Shown here in pieces: positions 45,366 through 53,019 of a DNA stretch of 64,000 bases. The position numbers were made by a program, and so were the translations under genes. Location of the stretch: NCBI RefSeq assembly GCF_028737325.1, contig NZ_JAQZCH010000001.1, positions 1,408,732 through 1,472,731 on the forward strand, written 5' to 3'. The notes under the pieces are model-generated. The model made no database searches, was not told where the DNA came from, and saw nothing but the letters and a program-made list of their open reading frames with translations. Every line of letters begins with the position of its first letter. Position 1 is the stretch's first letter. This DNA comes from Microbacterium thalli. GTDB lineage: Bacteria; Actinomycetota; Actinomycetes; Actinomycetales; Microbacteriaceae.

Positions 45366-46336
45366 GAACGCGCCTGCTCAGCCGCTGCCTTCATCGCGTC
45401 GAGCTCGGCCTTGTGGTCTTCGATGAAGGCCTCCTCGGCGGCGAACTGCGCCTTCTCGTAGGTCTCCCGGTAGTCCAGCTCTTCCCGGCAGTCCAGATCG
45501 GCGAGCGCGAGCTCGACCTCGCGCTCGTGCACGGCGTCGAGCTGCGCCTGGTCGAGGCCGGTCTCCGAGGCTCCCTCTTCGTAGAGGGCGTTGAGCTCGT
45601 CGTAGATCGAGTTCTGCGCGTCGGACTGCGTGGCGAACCCGGGGTAGCCGGCTGCATCCATGCATGTCGACCAGGCGCGATCGAGCTCGGCGATCTCGGG
45701 CAATGACGCGGTGTCCTCGTACAGCGTGTTGATGGCGTCCATGACGTCGGCGAACTCGTCGGACTGCAGCGGGTCGTCGCCGCCGATCTCGTGACTCGCC
45801 CATCCGCTGCAGCCGGCCGTCTGCCAGTCGTACTCGTACGAGCCGTCCTCCGACATCTCCTCCTCACTGGGAGTCGGTCCGTACAGCGCCTCGTAGAAGG
45901 CGGTCTGCTCGGATTCCGACAGGCTGCTGACGTAGTCGGCGTTCGGGTCGCTCGTCATCTCCTCGGGCGCGGGCTCCTCGTCGCCGCCCGGGTACTCCAC
46001 GGCGCCGTAGCCCCACTGCGACACGAATTCGCGGTCGTCCGGCTTCCACTCTTCCCCGGTGTCGAACGACACGCTCGTGGTGGGCACGGGAACGTACTCG
46101 AACCCCTCGTCCTGCATGCACTGCGCCATGAGCTCTTCGCGCTGCTTGTCCTCGGCGGCGTACTTCGCCTCCTGCTCCTCGGGGCTCAGGTCGCCACCGG
46201 AGAGCGCGATGAAGTACTCGCTCAGCGGCGAGACCTTCTCGTCCGGTGCGCCGGAGTCCGTGCCCGTGCATCCCGCGAGAAGGAGGACCGCACCGACCAT
46301 CGCCGGCGCCGTCCATCGAAGTGTGTTCCGGTGCAC
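45362..46336 (-). CDS. Acidic lipoprotein heading the ABC operon, unknown function
   Basis: A 324-residue secreted lipoprotein: signal HRNTLRWTAPAMVGAVLL with lipobox LAGC. The mature part is very acidic (SEYFIALSGGDLSPEEQEAKYAAEDKQREELMAQC and more) and mostly helical, with several cysteines (QCMQDEGFEY, TAGCSGW, DRAWSTCMDAAGYPG, LDCREE) that suggest disulfides. I recognise no catalytic motif. GTG 46336 is preferred to TTG 46342 because AAGGGG lies at the right distance. Its gene overlaps the adaptor gene by four bases, so it is made together with the exporter and may be a substrate-binding or assembly partner. Confidence 0.85.
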   Translation of the reverse strand: MHRNTLRWTAPAMVGAVLLLAGCTGTDSGAPDEKVSPLSEYFIALSGGDLSPEEQEAKYAAEDKQREELMAQCMQDEGFEYVPVPTTSVSFDTGEEWKPDDREFVSQWGYGAVEYPGGDEEPAPEEMTSDPNADYVSSLSESEQTAFYEALYGPTPSEEEMSEDGSYEYDWQTAGCSGWASHEIGGDDPLQSDEFADVMDAINTLYEDTASLPEIAELDRAWSTCMDAAGYPGFATQSDAQNSIYDELNALYEEGASETGLDQAQLDAVHEREVELALADLDCREELDYRETYEKAQFAAEEAFIEDHKAELDAMKAAAEQARS

Positions 46337-46396
46337 CTGCAACCCCCTTGAAATGAAGAACGCGCTCAGGCTATGGCGCGGGCGGGAGCGACCGAA

Positions 46397-46636
46397 TCAT
46401 CCAGAAGGATGACGTTCACGAGAAATCGTCGGATCGATGACGACGCTCGCCGCGGCGGGCGGAGCCGTGTTCGCCGGCTGCAGGTCGACCCGATGGGCGC
46501 CGCAGTGCGGGCAGCGCACATAGCGGATCAGACCCTCGCTGGTGCGATGGGCCGATTCGGTCACCCACCCGTGGTCGTGGGGCCAGACACCGGTGTCGCG
46601 ATGAGTGTCGGCCTGCGCGGGGGAGGAGGTGGTCAT
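46397..46636 (-). CDS. Small protein with one CxxC pair
   Basis: A 79-residue protein with HDHGWVTESAHRTSEG, then YVRCPHCGAHRVDL, a single C-x2-C pair followed by His that would bind a metal only with added ligands, such as the upstream His cluster. The C-terminus is low complexity (PPAAASVV). Similar short proteins occur in related actinobacteria in my recollection, but I cannot name a family. ATG 46636 is divergent from the CGNR gene with only 25 bases between the start codons. Confidence 0.62.
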   Translation of the reverse strand: MTTSSPAQADTHRDTGVWPHDHGWVTESAHRTSEGLIRYVRCPHCGAHRVDLQPANTAPPAAASVVIDPTISRERHPSG

Positions 46637-46661
46637 CACCCGATCGTGCTGTAATGCCCTT

Positions 46662-47213
46662 ATGCAGCTCAACCCTTACGGCGAGTACGCGGTGCTGTTG
46701 GCGGCTTCTCGCGCCAACGACTGGCCTGCCGACCGCGACGGCGTCGTCGCCCGGACCTACGAGCACGGCATGACCGCCGTCTACGCACCCGCGGCGGCAT
46801 CCGATCATGCCCGCACGCGCGACGTCATCGACGCGTGGCTCGACATCGTCGACGCCGATACGGAGGCGCAGCGAGCACGCTTGTTGAACGACCAGATGGC
46901 GGCGGCGACGGCGTACCCGCGCCTGACCGACCACGACGGCGCTTGGCACCTGCACTATCGCGACGATGACCAGCGCCTGCCGCAGGTGCTGCGCGCGGTC
47001 ATCGCGGTCGGAACGGCGCTGCACGTGACGACTCGCGGGATGCACCGGCTCGCCCGATGCGCGGCGGGCGGTGCCGCCGGCGACCCGTGTCGCAACGTTG
47101 TCGTCGACATCACGCGCAACGGTCGGCAGCGGTACTGCTCGGTGCGGTGCGCGAACCGCGACGGCGTGCGCCGCCACCGTGCCCGCACCGCCATAGCGCA
47201 TCGCGCCGGTTGA
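46662..47213 (+). CDS. CGNR zinc-finger (ABATE) protein, probable regulator
   Basis: A 183-residue protein with the N-terminal ABATE-like domain and a C-terminal CGNR-type zinc finger. The finger reads ARCAAGGAAGDPC...RYCSVRCANRDGVRRHRAR: four cysteines, with CANR in place of the canonical CGNR, then a basic helix for DNA. The family is thought to act in transcription, often near metabolic or stress genes. ATG 46662 has TGTAAT six bases upstream, suggesting a leaderless start; a longer reading from 46605 would overlap the divergent gene and is not supported. Confidence 0.83.
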   Translation: MQLNPYGEYAVLLAASRANDWPADRDGVVARTYEHGMTAVYAPAAASDHARTRDVIDAWLDIVDADTEAQRARLLNDQMAAATAYPRLTDHDGAWHLHYRDDDQRLPQVLRAVIAVGTALHVTTRGMHRLARCAAGGAAGDPCRNVVVDITRNGRQRYCSVRCANRDGVRRHRARTAIAHRAG

Positions 47214-47258
47214 CGACAAACGACCGCACGCGGCGGAACGACGCGTCACAGTGGACTG

Positions 47259-48128
47259 ATGTCCACCGAGCCGACCCCCTTCCGTGCCTCCGAGCTTCCC
47301 GACGGTTTCGGGCTCGTCGTCGGCAACTGTCAAGCCGAGACCATGCGGATCCTCCTGCACGCCGACGACCGGCCGACCGTGCGTGTCCCACCCGTCCACG
47401 AGTTGGATGCCGCCGACACCGCACGCCTGCACGAGCTGTTGCCGCGGGCGTCGTTCCTCGTCGCGCAGCCGGTGCGCGACGACTACCACGGCCTTCCGCT
47501 GGGCACGCGGCAGCTCGCGGCCGCGCTGTCGCATCACGCGCGGCTCGTGACCTTCCCCATCGTGCGCTACACGGGCCTGCATCCGTTCCAGGCGGCTCTG
47601 CACGTGTCGGGCATCGACGAGGTCCCGCCGGTCGTGGCCTATCACGACGTCCGCACGCTCGCCGCAGTCGCCGGGCTGCCGGTCGCATCGCGCCTGCCGC
47701 GACGCGCGGTCGAGCAGGTCGCGGCGGACTCGCTGGACGAACTGCGCCGGCGTGAGCAGTCGATCGACGTGGCGGCATCCGATCTGCTGCGGCCGACCTC
47801 GGGCGAGGTGATGCGCACGGTCAATCATCCGGGGAACGTCGTCTGGATGCCGCTGGCGCAGCGGGTCCTCGAAGCGCTCGACGACTCGGGAGCGCCAACG
47901 GATCCGGGCCGCCCGCTGCTCGCCGCCGTGCGAGCACCACTCGAGGAATGGGTGGTCGACGCATGGGACCTGCCGGACGAGCCGCGGACGCGCTGGCGGG
48001 CGGACGGCGTCGAGATCGAGCCCGACGTCGTGGCGGCCGCACACCGGGAGTGGTACCTCGCGCATCCGGCGTTCGTCGATGCGGCCGTCCGTCGTCTGCG
48101 TCGAACGCTCGGTCACTGGAGGCTGTGA
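47259..48128 (+). CDS. WcbI-like putative acetyltransferase
   Basis: A 289-residue protein of the WcbI family, known from Burkholderia capsule loci and proposed to acetylate polysaccharide. The signature GNCQAETM (residues 22-29) is at the N-terminus, with IVRYTGLHPF, VVAYHDVRT, and VNHPGNVV further on; these His/Cys/Asn positions form the SGNH-like site in the family. No other polysaccharide genes are nearby, so the substrate is unclear. ATG 47259 lies 45 bases after the CGNR gene. CACAGT lies six bases before the ATG, a weak leaderless promoter. Confidence 0.82.
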   Translation: MSTEPTPFRASELPDGFGLVVGNCQAETMRILLHADDRPTVRVPPVHELDAADTARLHELLPRASFLVAQPVRDDYHGLPLGTRQLAAALSHHARLVTFPIVRYTGLHPFQAALHVSGIDEVPPVVAYHDVRTLAAVAGLPVASRLPRRAVEQVAADSLDELRRREQSIDVAASDLLRPTSGEVMRTVNHPGNVVWMPLAQRVLEALDDSGAPTDPGRPLLAAVRAPLEEWVVDAWDLPDEPRTRWRADGVEIEPDVVAAAHREWYLAHPAFVDAAVRRLRRTLGHWRL

Positions 48129-48160
48129 GCCCGTCCGGCCCGGGCACGCGAACCCCGTGC

Positions 48161-48166
48161 TAGCGT
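48161..48166 (+). promoter_or_regulatory. Possible -10 box TAGCGT upstream of a small gene
   Basis: TAGCGT is followed by a small inverted repeat, GAGGG-GT-CCCTC (48168-48179), and about 120 bases of leader before the 48294 reading frame. Weak evidence. Confidence 0.3.
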
Positions 48167-48236
48167 TGAGGGGTCCCTCCGGGGCTCGTGCGTCGTTCGT
48201 CTGGCTCACCGTCGAGCAGATCGTGACGCGATCACT

Positions 48237-48278
48237 GGTTCATCCAGCCCCCAGCCTGGTTCGTCCAGCCCCCATCTT
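48237..48278 (+). repeat. 21-bp direct repeat in the leader of a small gene
   Basis: GGTTCATCCAGCCCCCAG is repeated 21 bases later as GGTTCGTCCAGCCCCCAT: 16 of the first 17 bases match. It is direct, not inverted, and no other copies were noticed in the window. Confidence 0.7.
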
Positions 48279-48293
48279 CGTGCGCACGCGTTC

Positions 48294-48620
48294 GTGCGCC
48301 ACTGTTCTAAGGCACTCTTGCTCTCCACGCTTTCTTCGTCCGCGCCCGCCCTCGTCTGGCGACAGGCCGACGCCGACTTCTACGTCGCGACCCTCGACGG
48401 CCAGTACGCCGGGTTCGTCACGACCGGCTCGCTGCCGGCTACCTTCGACGCCGAGAGCGGCCACGGCGCCGACCTCGGCGCTCACACGTCACCGGGGGCC
48501 GCGGCAGCTGCCGTCGCCGACGCGGCGGCGCCCGCCCGCAGCGGCCCGTCGCGTGCGCGTCGGCTTTCCACCCGCACCGCGGCTTCTCGCCCGCGGCGGC
48601 ACTCCTTCGACCGTCACTGA
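48294..48620 (+). CDS. Small hypothetical protein
   Basis: A 108-residue frame. The middle part, LVWRQADADFYVATLDGQYAGFVTTGSLPATFDAESG, reads as a genuine beta-rich domain of the kind seen in short actinobacterial proteins (W-R-x-x-D-x-x-F-x-V-A-T-x-D-G-x-Y-A-G-F), while the C-terminal Arg/Ser-rich tail (SRARRLSTRTAASRPRR) is low complexity. The start is uncertain: GTG 48294 or a later TTG near 48319. There is no clear ribosome site. The family is not recognised. Confidence 0.5.
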   Translation: MRHCSKALLLSTLSSSAPALVWRQADADFYVATLDGQYAGFVTTGSLPATFDAESGHGADLGAHTSPGAAAAAVADAAAPARSGPSRARRLSTRTAASRPRRHSFDRH

Positions 48621-48658
48621 CCCTCACCACGCGTGGGTCGGGCCCGACGCACCGCGGT

Positions 48659-49327
48659 TCAGCGGTACGTCGGGGGAGCGCCCTCGAGGTCGCGGGCGAT
48701 CGCGGCCACACCGCGGCGCATCTCGAGATAGATCTCGCGCACACTCGCTCGCTCATTGAGTTCGGCGCGGCGAACCCACTCGTCGATCGTCAGACGCAGC
48801 ACCAGCGCGAGCGTTGAAACAGCGGCTCGCGAGGCGATCACGTCCGCGTCGGCACCCGCGGCGTCGACGGCGGCGTCCGTCAGCTGCTCGACCTGTTCTG
48901 CTTCGTTGCGCAGCGCCAGGGCCAGGAGCGACGGCTCGGCGCCCACGATGCGGCGTACCCGTAGGGCGCGGATGTGCTCGTCAGGGTGCGCATCGAAGCG
49001 TTCGAGCAGATTCAGCCAGCTGAGCTCGATGCCCTCGACGACCGACGCGCCGGCTCGCACGGCCTCGATCGCATCGCTGACGACGCGGGCCGAGTCATCG
49101 GCGCTGGCGAACACGGCCGCTTCTTTGGTGGGGAAGTAGCGAAAGAACGTCCGTTGCGAGGTGCCCGCCCGACGGGCGATGTCGTCGACGGTGGTCCCGT
49201 GCACTCCCCGCTCCTCGAACAGCTCGAGGGCGGCATCCGACAGCTCGCGCTGCGTCTCGAGGCGCCGGCGCTCACGCAGTCCGGTCGGCGGGGTGTCGGC
49301 GAGGGGATCCTCGCGGTCGCTCTCCAT
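48659..49327 (-). CDS. TetR-family repressor of the adjacent MFS pump
   Basis: A 222-residue TetR/AcrR regulator. The helix-turn-helix spans about residues 18-60 (LETQRELSDAALELFEERG, then TVDDIARRAGTSQRTFFRYF). The ligand domain carries no known signature. ATG 49327 is chosen over GTG 49369 because a GACAAT box lies six bases upstream (minus strand). A perfect 9-bp inverted repeat overlaps the promoter and start of the divergent MFS gene, so this protein most likely represses the pump and itself and is released by a transported compound. Confidence 0.9.
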   Translation of the reverse strand: MESDREDPLADTPPTGLRERRRLETQRELSDAALELFEERGVHGTTVDDIARRAGTSQRTFFRYFPTKEAAVFASADDSARVVSDAIEAVRAGASVVEGIELSWLNLLERFDAHPDEHIRALRVRRIVGAEPSLLALALRNEAEQVEQLTDAAVDAAGADADVIASRAAVSTLALVLRLTIDEWVRRAELNERASVREIYLEMRRGVAAIARDLEGAPPTYR

Positions 49328-49333
49328 GCAGGA

Positions 49334-49339
49334 ATTGTC
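49334..49339 (-). promoter_or_regulatory. -10 box GACAAT, leaderless start of the TetR gene
   Basis: Minus-strand GACAAT is followed by six bases (TCCTGC) and the ATG at 49327. Confidence 0.4.
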
Positions 49340-49357
49340 GCACAGTGCCTTCGTGTC

Positions 49358-49386
49358 AGTCACTGCCATATAATCGAGCAGTGACT
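49358..49386. promoter_or_regulatory. TetR operator: perfect 9-bp inverted repeat at the MFS start
   Basis: AGTCACTGC (49358-49366) and GCAGTGACT (49378-49386) are exact reverse complements separated by 11 bases. The spacer holds the consensus TATAAT box, and the right arm covers GTG 49381, the predicted first base of the mRNA. Bound repressor would therefore occlude both promoter and start. Confidence 0.85.
49369..49374 (+). promoter_or_regulatory. -10 box TATAAT, leaderless start of the MFS gene
   Basis: A full-consensus TATAAT is followed by six bases (CGAGCA) and GTG 49381. Confidence 0.65.
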
Positions 49387-50868
49387 CTCGAACAGCAGCA
49401 TCCCGAAACGCAATCGGTACCCGTCAATTCCGCCGTCGTGACCCCCGCCATCCGCACGGGACCCGTCATCGCGCTGCTCGTGGCCTCTGCGTTCGTCGTC
49501 ATCTTGAACGAGACGATCATGGGTGTCGCCCTGCCGCGTCTGATGGTGGATCTCAACATCACGGCGGCTACCGCCCAGTGGCTGACGACCGGCTTCCTGC
49601 TGACGATGGCGATCGTCATCCCCTTGACCGGCTACCTGCTCGCGCGCTTCCCGCTGCGTCGCATCTACTTCATGGCGATGTCGCTCTTCACGCTCGGCAC
49701 GCTCATCGCCGCCCTCGCGCCCGGGTTCGAGATGTTGCTCGCAGGGCGCGTCGTCCAGGCATCGGGCACGGCGATCATGATGCCGCTGCTGATGACGACG
49801 GTGCTCAACGTCGTCGACCCCTCGCGCCGCGGCCGGATGATGGGCGTCATCAGCATCGTCATCGCTGTCGCACCCGCGATCGGCCCCACGGTGTCGGGCC
49901 TGATCCTCTCGGTGCTCGACTGGCGCTGGATGTTCTGGCTCGTCCTTCCCATCGCGGTGCTGGCCCTCTCGCTCGGCGCCGTCTGGGTGCGCAACGTCAC
50001 GCAGACCCGCGAGGCACGCTTCGACATCGGGTCGGTCGTGCTCTCCGCACTCGGCTTCGGCGGCCTCATCTTCGGCCTCAGCTCCATCGGCGAATCCGCC
50101 TCGGGTCACGCGCCCATCCCGGTGTGGATCCCGCTCATCGTGGGTGCCCTCTCGCTGGCCGCCTTCGTCGTGCGTCAGCTCGCGCTGCAGAAGTCGGACG
50201 CCGCGCTGCTGGACCTCCGCACCTTCCGCTCGCGCGCGTTCAGCCTCGCCGTCGTGCTCGTGGTCGTCGTGATGTCGGCCCTGTTCGGCTCGCTCATCCT
50301 GCTGCCGCTGTACCTGCAGCAGGTGCTGGGCCTCGACACCCTGACGGTCGGACTCATGCTGCTGCCCGGCGGTGTGCTCATGGGCGTGATCGCCCCGATC
50401 GTGGGCGCGCTGTTCGACCGCTTCGGGCCGACCCCGCTCGTCATCCCGGGCATGATCGTCGCCGCCGGCGCCCTGTGGGGAATGACGACCTTCGGTACCG
50501 AGACGTCCATCGCCTGGATTATCGCGGTCCACATGACTCTCAACCTCGGGCTCGGCTGCGTCTTCACCCCGCTGCTGACCTCGGCGCTCGGCTCGTTGCC
50601 GGCGCGGCTCTACTCCCACGGCAGCGCGACGGTGAGCACGCTGCAGCAGGTCGCGGGTGCGGCCGGCACGGCGCTGTTCATCACGCTCATGTCGGTCGGC
50701 GCAGCGACGGCGGCCGCGGAGGGGGCGGATGCGGTTGCCGCGACCGCCACCGGCGTGCACACGGCATTCGTGACCGGAGCGATCATCGCGTCCGCGGCGG
50801 TCGTGCTGACGTTCTTCGTCCGCAAGCCCGCGCCCGTCGAAGGCGCGCCGCCGGTCGTGGCCCACTGA
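49381..50868 (+). CDS. MFS efflux pump, DHA2 family (14 helices)
   Basis: A 495-residue proton-driven drug exporter of the EmrB/QacA group with about 14 membrane helices. Motif D1/A-like GYLLARFPLRRIYFMA, motif C VISIVIAVAPAIGPTVSG, and an early acidic helix segment NETIMGVALPRLM are visible. GTG 49381 is chosen because it is the sixth base after TATAAT and lies in the operator; an earlier GTG (49345) would place the operator inside the gene. The divergent TetR probably controls it. The following gene overlaps the stop by one base. Confidence 0.93.
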   Translation: MTLEQQHPETQSVPVNSAVVTPAIRTGPVIALLVASAFVVILNETIMGVALPRLMVDLNITAATAQWLTTGFLLTMAIVIPLTGYLLARFPLRRIYFMAMSLFTLGTLIAALAPGFEMLLAGRVVQASGTAIMMPLLMTTVLNVVDPSRRGRMMGVISIVIAVAPAIGPTVSGLILSVLDWRWMFWLVLPIAVLALSLGAVWVRNVTQTREARFDIGSVVLSALGFGGLIFGLSSIGESASGHAPIPVWIPLIVGALSLAAFVVRQLALQKSDAALLDLRTFRSRAFSLAVVLVVVVMSALFGSLILLPLYLQQVLGLDTLTVGLMLLPGGVLMGVIAPIVGALFDRFGPTPLVIPGMIVAAGALWGMTTFGTETSIAWIIAVHMTLNLGLGCVFTPLLTSALGSLPARLYSHGSATVSTLQQVAGAAGTALFITLMSVGAATAAAEGADAVAATATGVHTAFVTGAIIASAAVVLTFFVRKPAPVEGAPPVVAH

Positions 50869-51389
50869 TGGGCTCCCCGCAGCGCGCGGCCAGCATCTGG
50901 TGGGAACGGGTGCGCGACCTTCTCTCGCTCGGCACCCACTCCCACGCCGCGGTCCCGGATCTCCGGAGCCTCGAATCGCAGCGCTCGCGCATCGAGCGGA
51001 CGCACTTCCTCGTGAACGACCGCCAGCGCCAGATCCGCGGCGACCGTCTGTACGTGCTCCGCCGGTCGCGGCGTGACCGGCGCAATCCCACGGCGATCGC
51101 GGTGTACGCCCGGGGGCGCGTCGTCGGCCAGGTGTCCGACGTCCGCGCCCGCGACCTCGCCCCGCTGCTCGACCGCATCGGCGGAGCGGCGCTCGTATCG
51201 GGCACGGGCACGGCGCCCGGCAGCATCCGCCTGTGGGTCGACCTGCCGACGCCGAGCGCCCTCGCAGCGTTCATCAACGGCCCGACGGTTTCGACGCCGG
51301 TGGGCCACGAGTCGGGGACGAAGCGCGCGCCGCGTGCTCGCCGCGCCGTCTCGGGAACCGACACGATCCTGACGGTCGCGACGGGCTGA
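50868..51389 (+). CDS. Unknown protein with HIRAN-like segment, coupled to the MFS gene
   Basis: A 173-residue protein starting at the TGATG overlap with the MFS stop. The middle region, RRNPTAIAVYARGRVVGQVSDVRARDLAPLLDRIGG, follows the pattern of HIRAN-type domains (N-P-x-A-I-x-V-x-x-x-G-x-x-V-G-x-x...A-P-L-L), which bind single-stranded DNA ends in SNF2-type proteins, and occur alone in some actinobacteria. The N-terminal 60 residues are basic and helical; the C-terminus is low complexity. The resemblance is by eye only. No link with drug export is known, so the pairing is unexplained. Confidence 0.65.
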   Translation: MGSPQRAASIWWERVRDLLSLGTHSHAAVPDLRSLESQRSRIERTHFLVNDRQRQIRGDRLYVLRRSRRDRRNPTAIAVYARGRVVGQVSDVRARDLAPLLDRIGGAALVSGTGTAPGSIRLWVDLPTPSALAAFINGPTVSTPVGHESGTKRAPRARRAVSGTDTILTVATG

Positions 51390-51404
51390 CCGGGCGGCAA
51401 CGAA

Positions 51405-51442
51405 GAACAGGGGCGGGGTGCTGATGCACCCCGCCCCTGTTC
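51405..51442. terminator. Perfect 17-bp hairpin between convergent genes
   Basis: GAACAGGGGCGGGGTGC pairs exactly with GCACCCCGCCCCTGTTC around the loop TGAT. It lies 16 bases after the HIRAN-like gene and 16 bases from the convergent reductase stop, so it is placed as a bidirectional terminator. It is the strongest single stem in the window. Confidence 0.8.
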
Positions 51443-51457
51443 GCTGCCTGTTGCGGC

Positions 51458-52489
51458 TCAGCCCTCGCTGCCGGCGTGCGTGACGCGGACGAGCATCTTG
51501 CCGGTGTTGGCGCCGCGCATCATCGCCAGGAACGCGTCGACGGTGTTCTCGATGCCCTCGACGACCGTCTCGTCGTAGGCGATCCGGCCGTCGGCGAACC
51601 AGGCGGTCATCTTCTCGGTGAACTCGGGCGACACGTGAAGGTAGGAGGCCAACGTGAAGCCTGTGGCGGTGAGGCTGCGAGTGATCAGCCTGCCCATGTT
51701 GTCGGGGCCCGGCGTCTTCTCGGTGGTGTTGTAGCCGGTGATGGCGCCGCACAGGGCCAGACGTCCGCCGGTGTTCATCACATCGAGCGCCGCCTCGAGG
51801 TGGTCGCCGCCGACGTTGTCGAAGAACACGTCGACCCCGTCGGGGGCATGCGTCGGCAGCTGTGCACGCACAGGAGCGTCCTTGTAGTTGAACGCCGCGT
51901 CGTACCCGTACTTCTCCGTCAACAGGGCGACCTTCTCGGCCGATCCCGCCGACCCGATGACGCGGCCGGCACCGAGCAGTTTGGCGATCTGGCCGACGGC
52001 CGTCCCGACGGCGCCGGCGGCCCCCGACACGAAGACCGTGTCGCCCGGCTTCAGGTTTGCGATGGCGGTGAGCCCGACGTATGCGGTGAGGCCCGTCATC
52101 CCGAGGATGTGCAGTCGCAACGACAGGGGGAGGCCGGGAACCTCGGGTACCGGTCGGAAGCTCGAGGCCTCGGCCTGCACGACATCCGTCCATCCGTGCT
52201 GGTGCAGCACGACCGTGCCGACGGGCAGGTCGTCAGCGGCGCTCTCGACGATGCGACCGATCGCGCCTCCTGCGATGACGTCGCCGAGAGCGAAGGGCGG
52301 GATGTAGCTGGGGACGTCGTTCATCCGCCCGCGCATGTACGGGTCCACCGACACGTACTCGTTCGCGACGCGCACCTCGCCCGGGGCGAGCGCGCCGAGC
52401 TCGACGCGTTCGATCGCGAAGTCGTCGGGAGTCGGCCACCCCTCGGGGCGGCGTGCGAGCCGGATCTGCGTGCTGGTCGCGTGAGTCAT
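51458..52489 (-). CDS. NADP-dependent medium-chain reductase (PTGR/CurA-like)
   Basis: A 343-residue zinc-free MDR enzyme of the YncB/leukotriene B4 12-hydroxydehydrogenase group, which reduces C=C bonds of enones or carries out related NADPH reactions. Visible are SVDPYMRGRMND, the MTGLTAYVGL segment, the nucleotide loop SGAAGAVGTAVGQIAKLLGAGR, and FDNVGGDHLEAAL. Structural-zinc cysteines are absent, as expected. ATG 52489 has AAGGAG upstream. It lies downstream of the DUF1304 gene on the same strand, and the TetR at 53052 is the likely regulator of both. Confidence 0.92.
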   Translation of the reverse strand: MTHATSTQIRLARRPEGWPTPDDFAIERVELGALAPGEVRVANEYVSVDPYMRGRMNDVPSYIPPFALGDVIAGGAIGRIVESAADDLPVGTVVLHQHGWTDVVQAEASSFRPVPEVPGLPLSLRLHILGMTGLTAYVGLTAIANLKPGDTVFVSGAAGAVGTAVGQIAKLLGAGRVIGSAGSAEKVALLTEKYGYDAAFNYKDAPVRAQLPTHAPDGVDVFFDNVGGDHLEAALDVMNTGGRLALCGAITGYNTTEKTPGPDNMGRLITRSLTATGFTLASYLHVSPEFTEKMTAWFADGRIAYDETVVEGIENTVDAFLAMMRGANTGKMLVRVTHAGSEG

Positions 52490-52569
52490 GGTTCTCCTTC
52501 GTGAGGGGTCGGTGACGGATGCCGCCGGCTCGATCGGAGCCGCGGACAGGATGCGCGGGTGGCGCGGGG

Positions 52570-52959
52570 TCAGAGGGCGAGGCCGAGGATGAGGGCCACG
52601 ACACCGAGCGCGGGGATCACGCCCTGCTTGAGCGCCGCGGATGCCTTCGACGGATCGGACAGCAGGAGCACGAGGCTCGCCGCGACCATCGACCCCGCAC
52701 CGGCGAAGACGAGCGTCACGCCGATCGCGAGCTCGCCGACCGCGACGAAGACGATGCCGGCGAAGACGGCGATCGCGAGGAACAGGTTGTAGAAGCCCTG
52801 GTTGAAGGCGAGGGCCTTCTGCGTCTCGGCCTGTGCGACGGTGCCCGTGCCGAAGGTCGCGCGAGCCCGCTCGCTCGTCCAGGCAAGTGACTCGAGATAG
52901 AAGATGTAGACGTGGATGAGCGCTGCAAGACCCGCGAGCGCGAGACCGAGGATGATCAC
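52570..52959 (-). CDS. DUF1304 membrane protein
   Basis: A 129-residue protein with four membrane helices: ILGLALAGLAALIHVYIFYLES, LFLAIAVFAGIVFVAVGELAIG, LVFAGAGSMVAASLVLLL, and GVIPALGVVALILGLAL. The motif YLESLAWT and NQGFYNLFLAI are DUF1304 signatures. The function is unknown. GTG 52959 is chosen because AAGGGA lies upstream at good spacing; GTG 52986 would place the start near the operator. It is divergent from the TetR gene and 81 bases upstream of the MDR reductase gene. Confidence 0.85.
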   Translation of the reverse strand: MIILGLALAGLAALIHVYIFYLESLAWTSERARATFGTGTVAQAETQKALAFNQGFYNLFLAIAVFAGIVFVAVGELAIGVTLVFAGAGSMVAASLVLLLSDPSKASAALKQGVIPALGVVALILGLAL

Positions 52960-53009
52960 GAGCTGTTCCCTTCCGGCGGTTGCCACCGCACTTCTGTACT
53001 GGTCGGTTC

Positions 53010-53015
53010 AATATA
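53010..53015 (-). promoter_or_regulatory. -10 box TATATT of the DUF1304-reductase operon
   Basis: On the minus strand TATATT overlaps the TetR promoter and lies in the operator spacer. Transcription would start near 53002, about 42 bases before GTG 52959. Confidence 0.5.
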
Positions 53016-53019
53016 TACT
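53014..53019 (+). promoter_or_regulatory. -10 box TATACT of the TetR gene
   Basis: TATACT would start transcription near 53027, leaving a 25-base leader with AAAAGGGG as ribosome site before ATG 53052. Confidence 0.5.
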
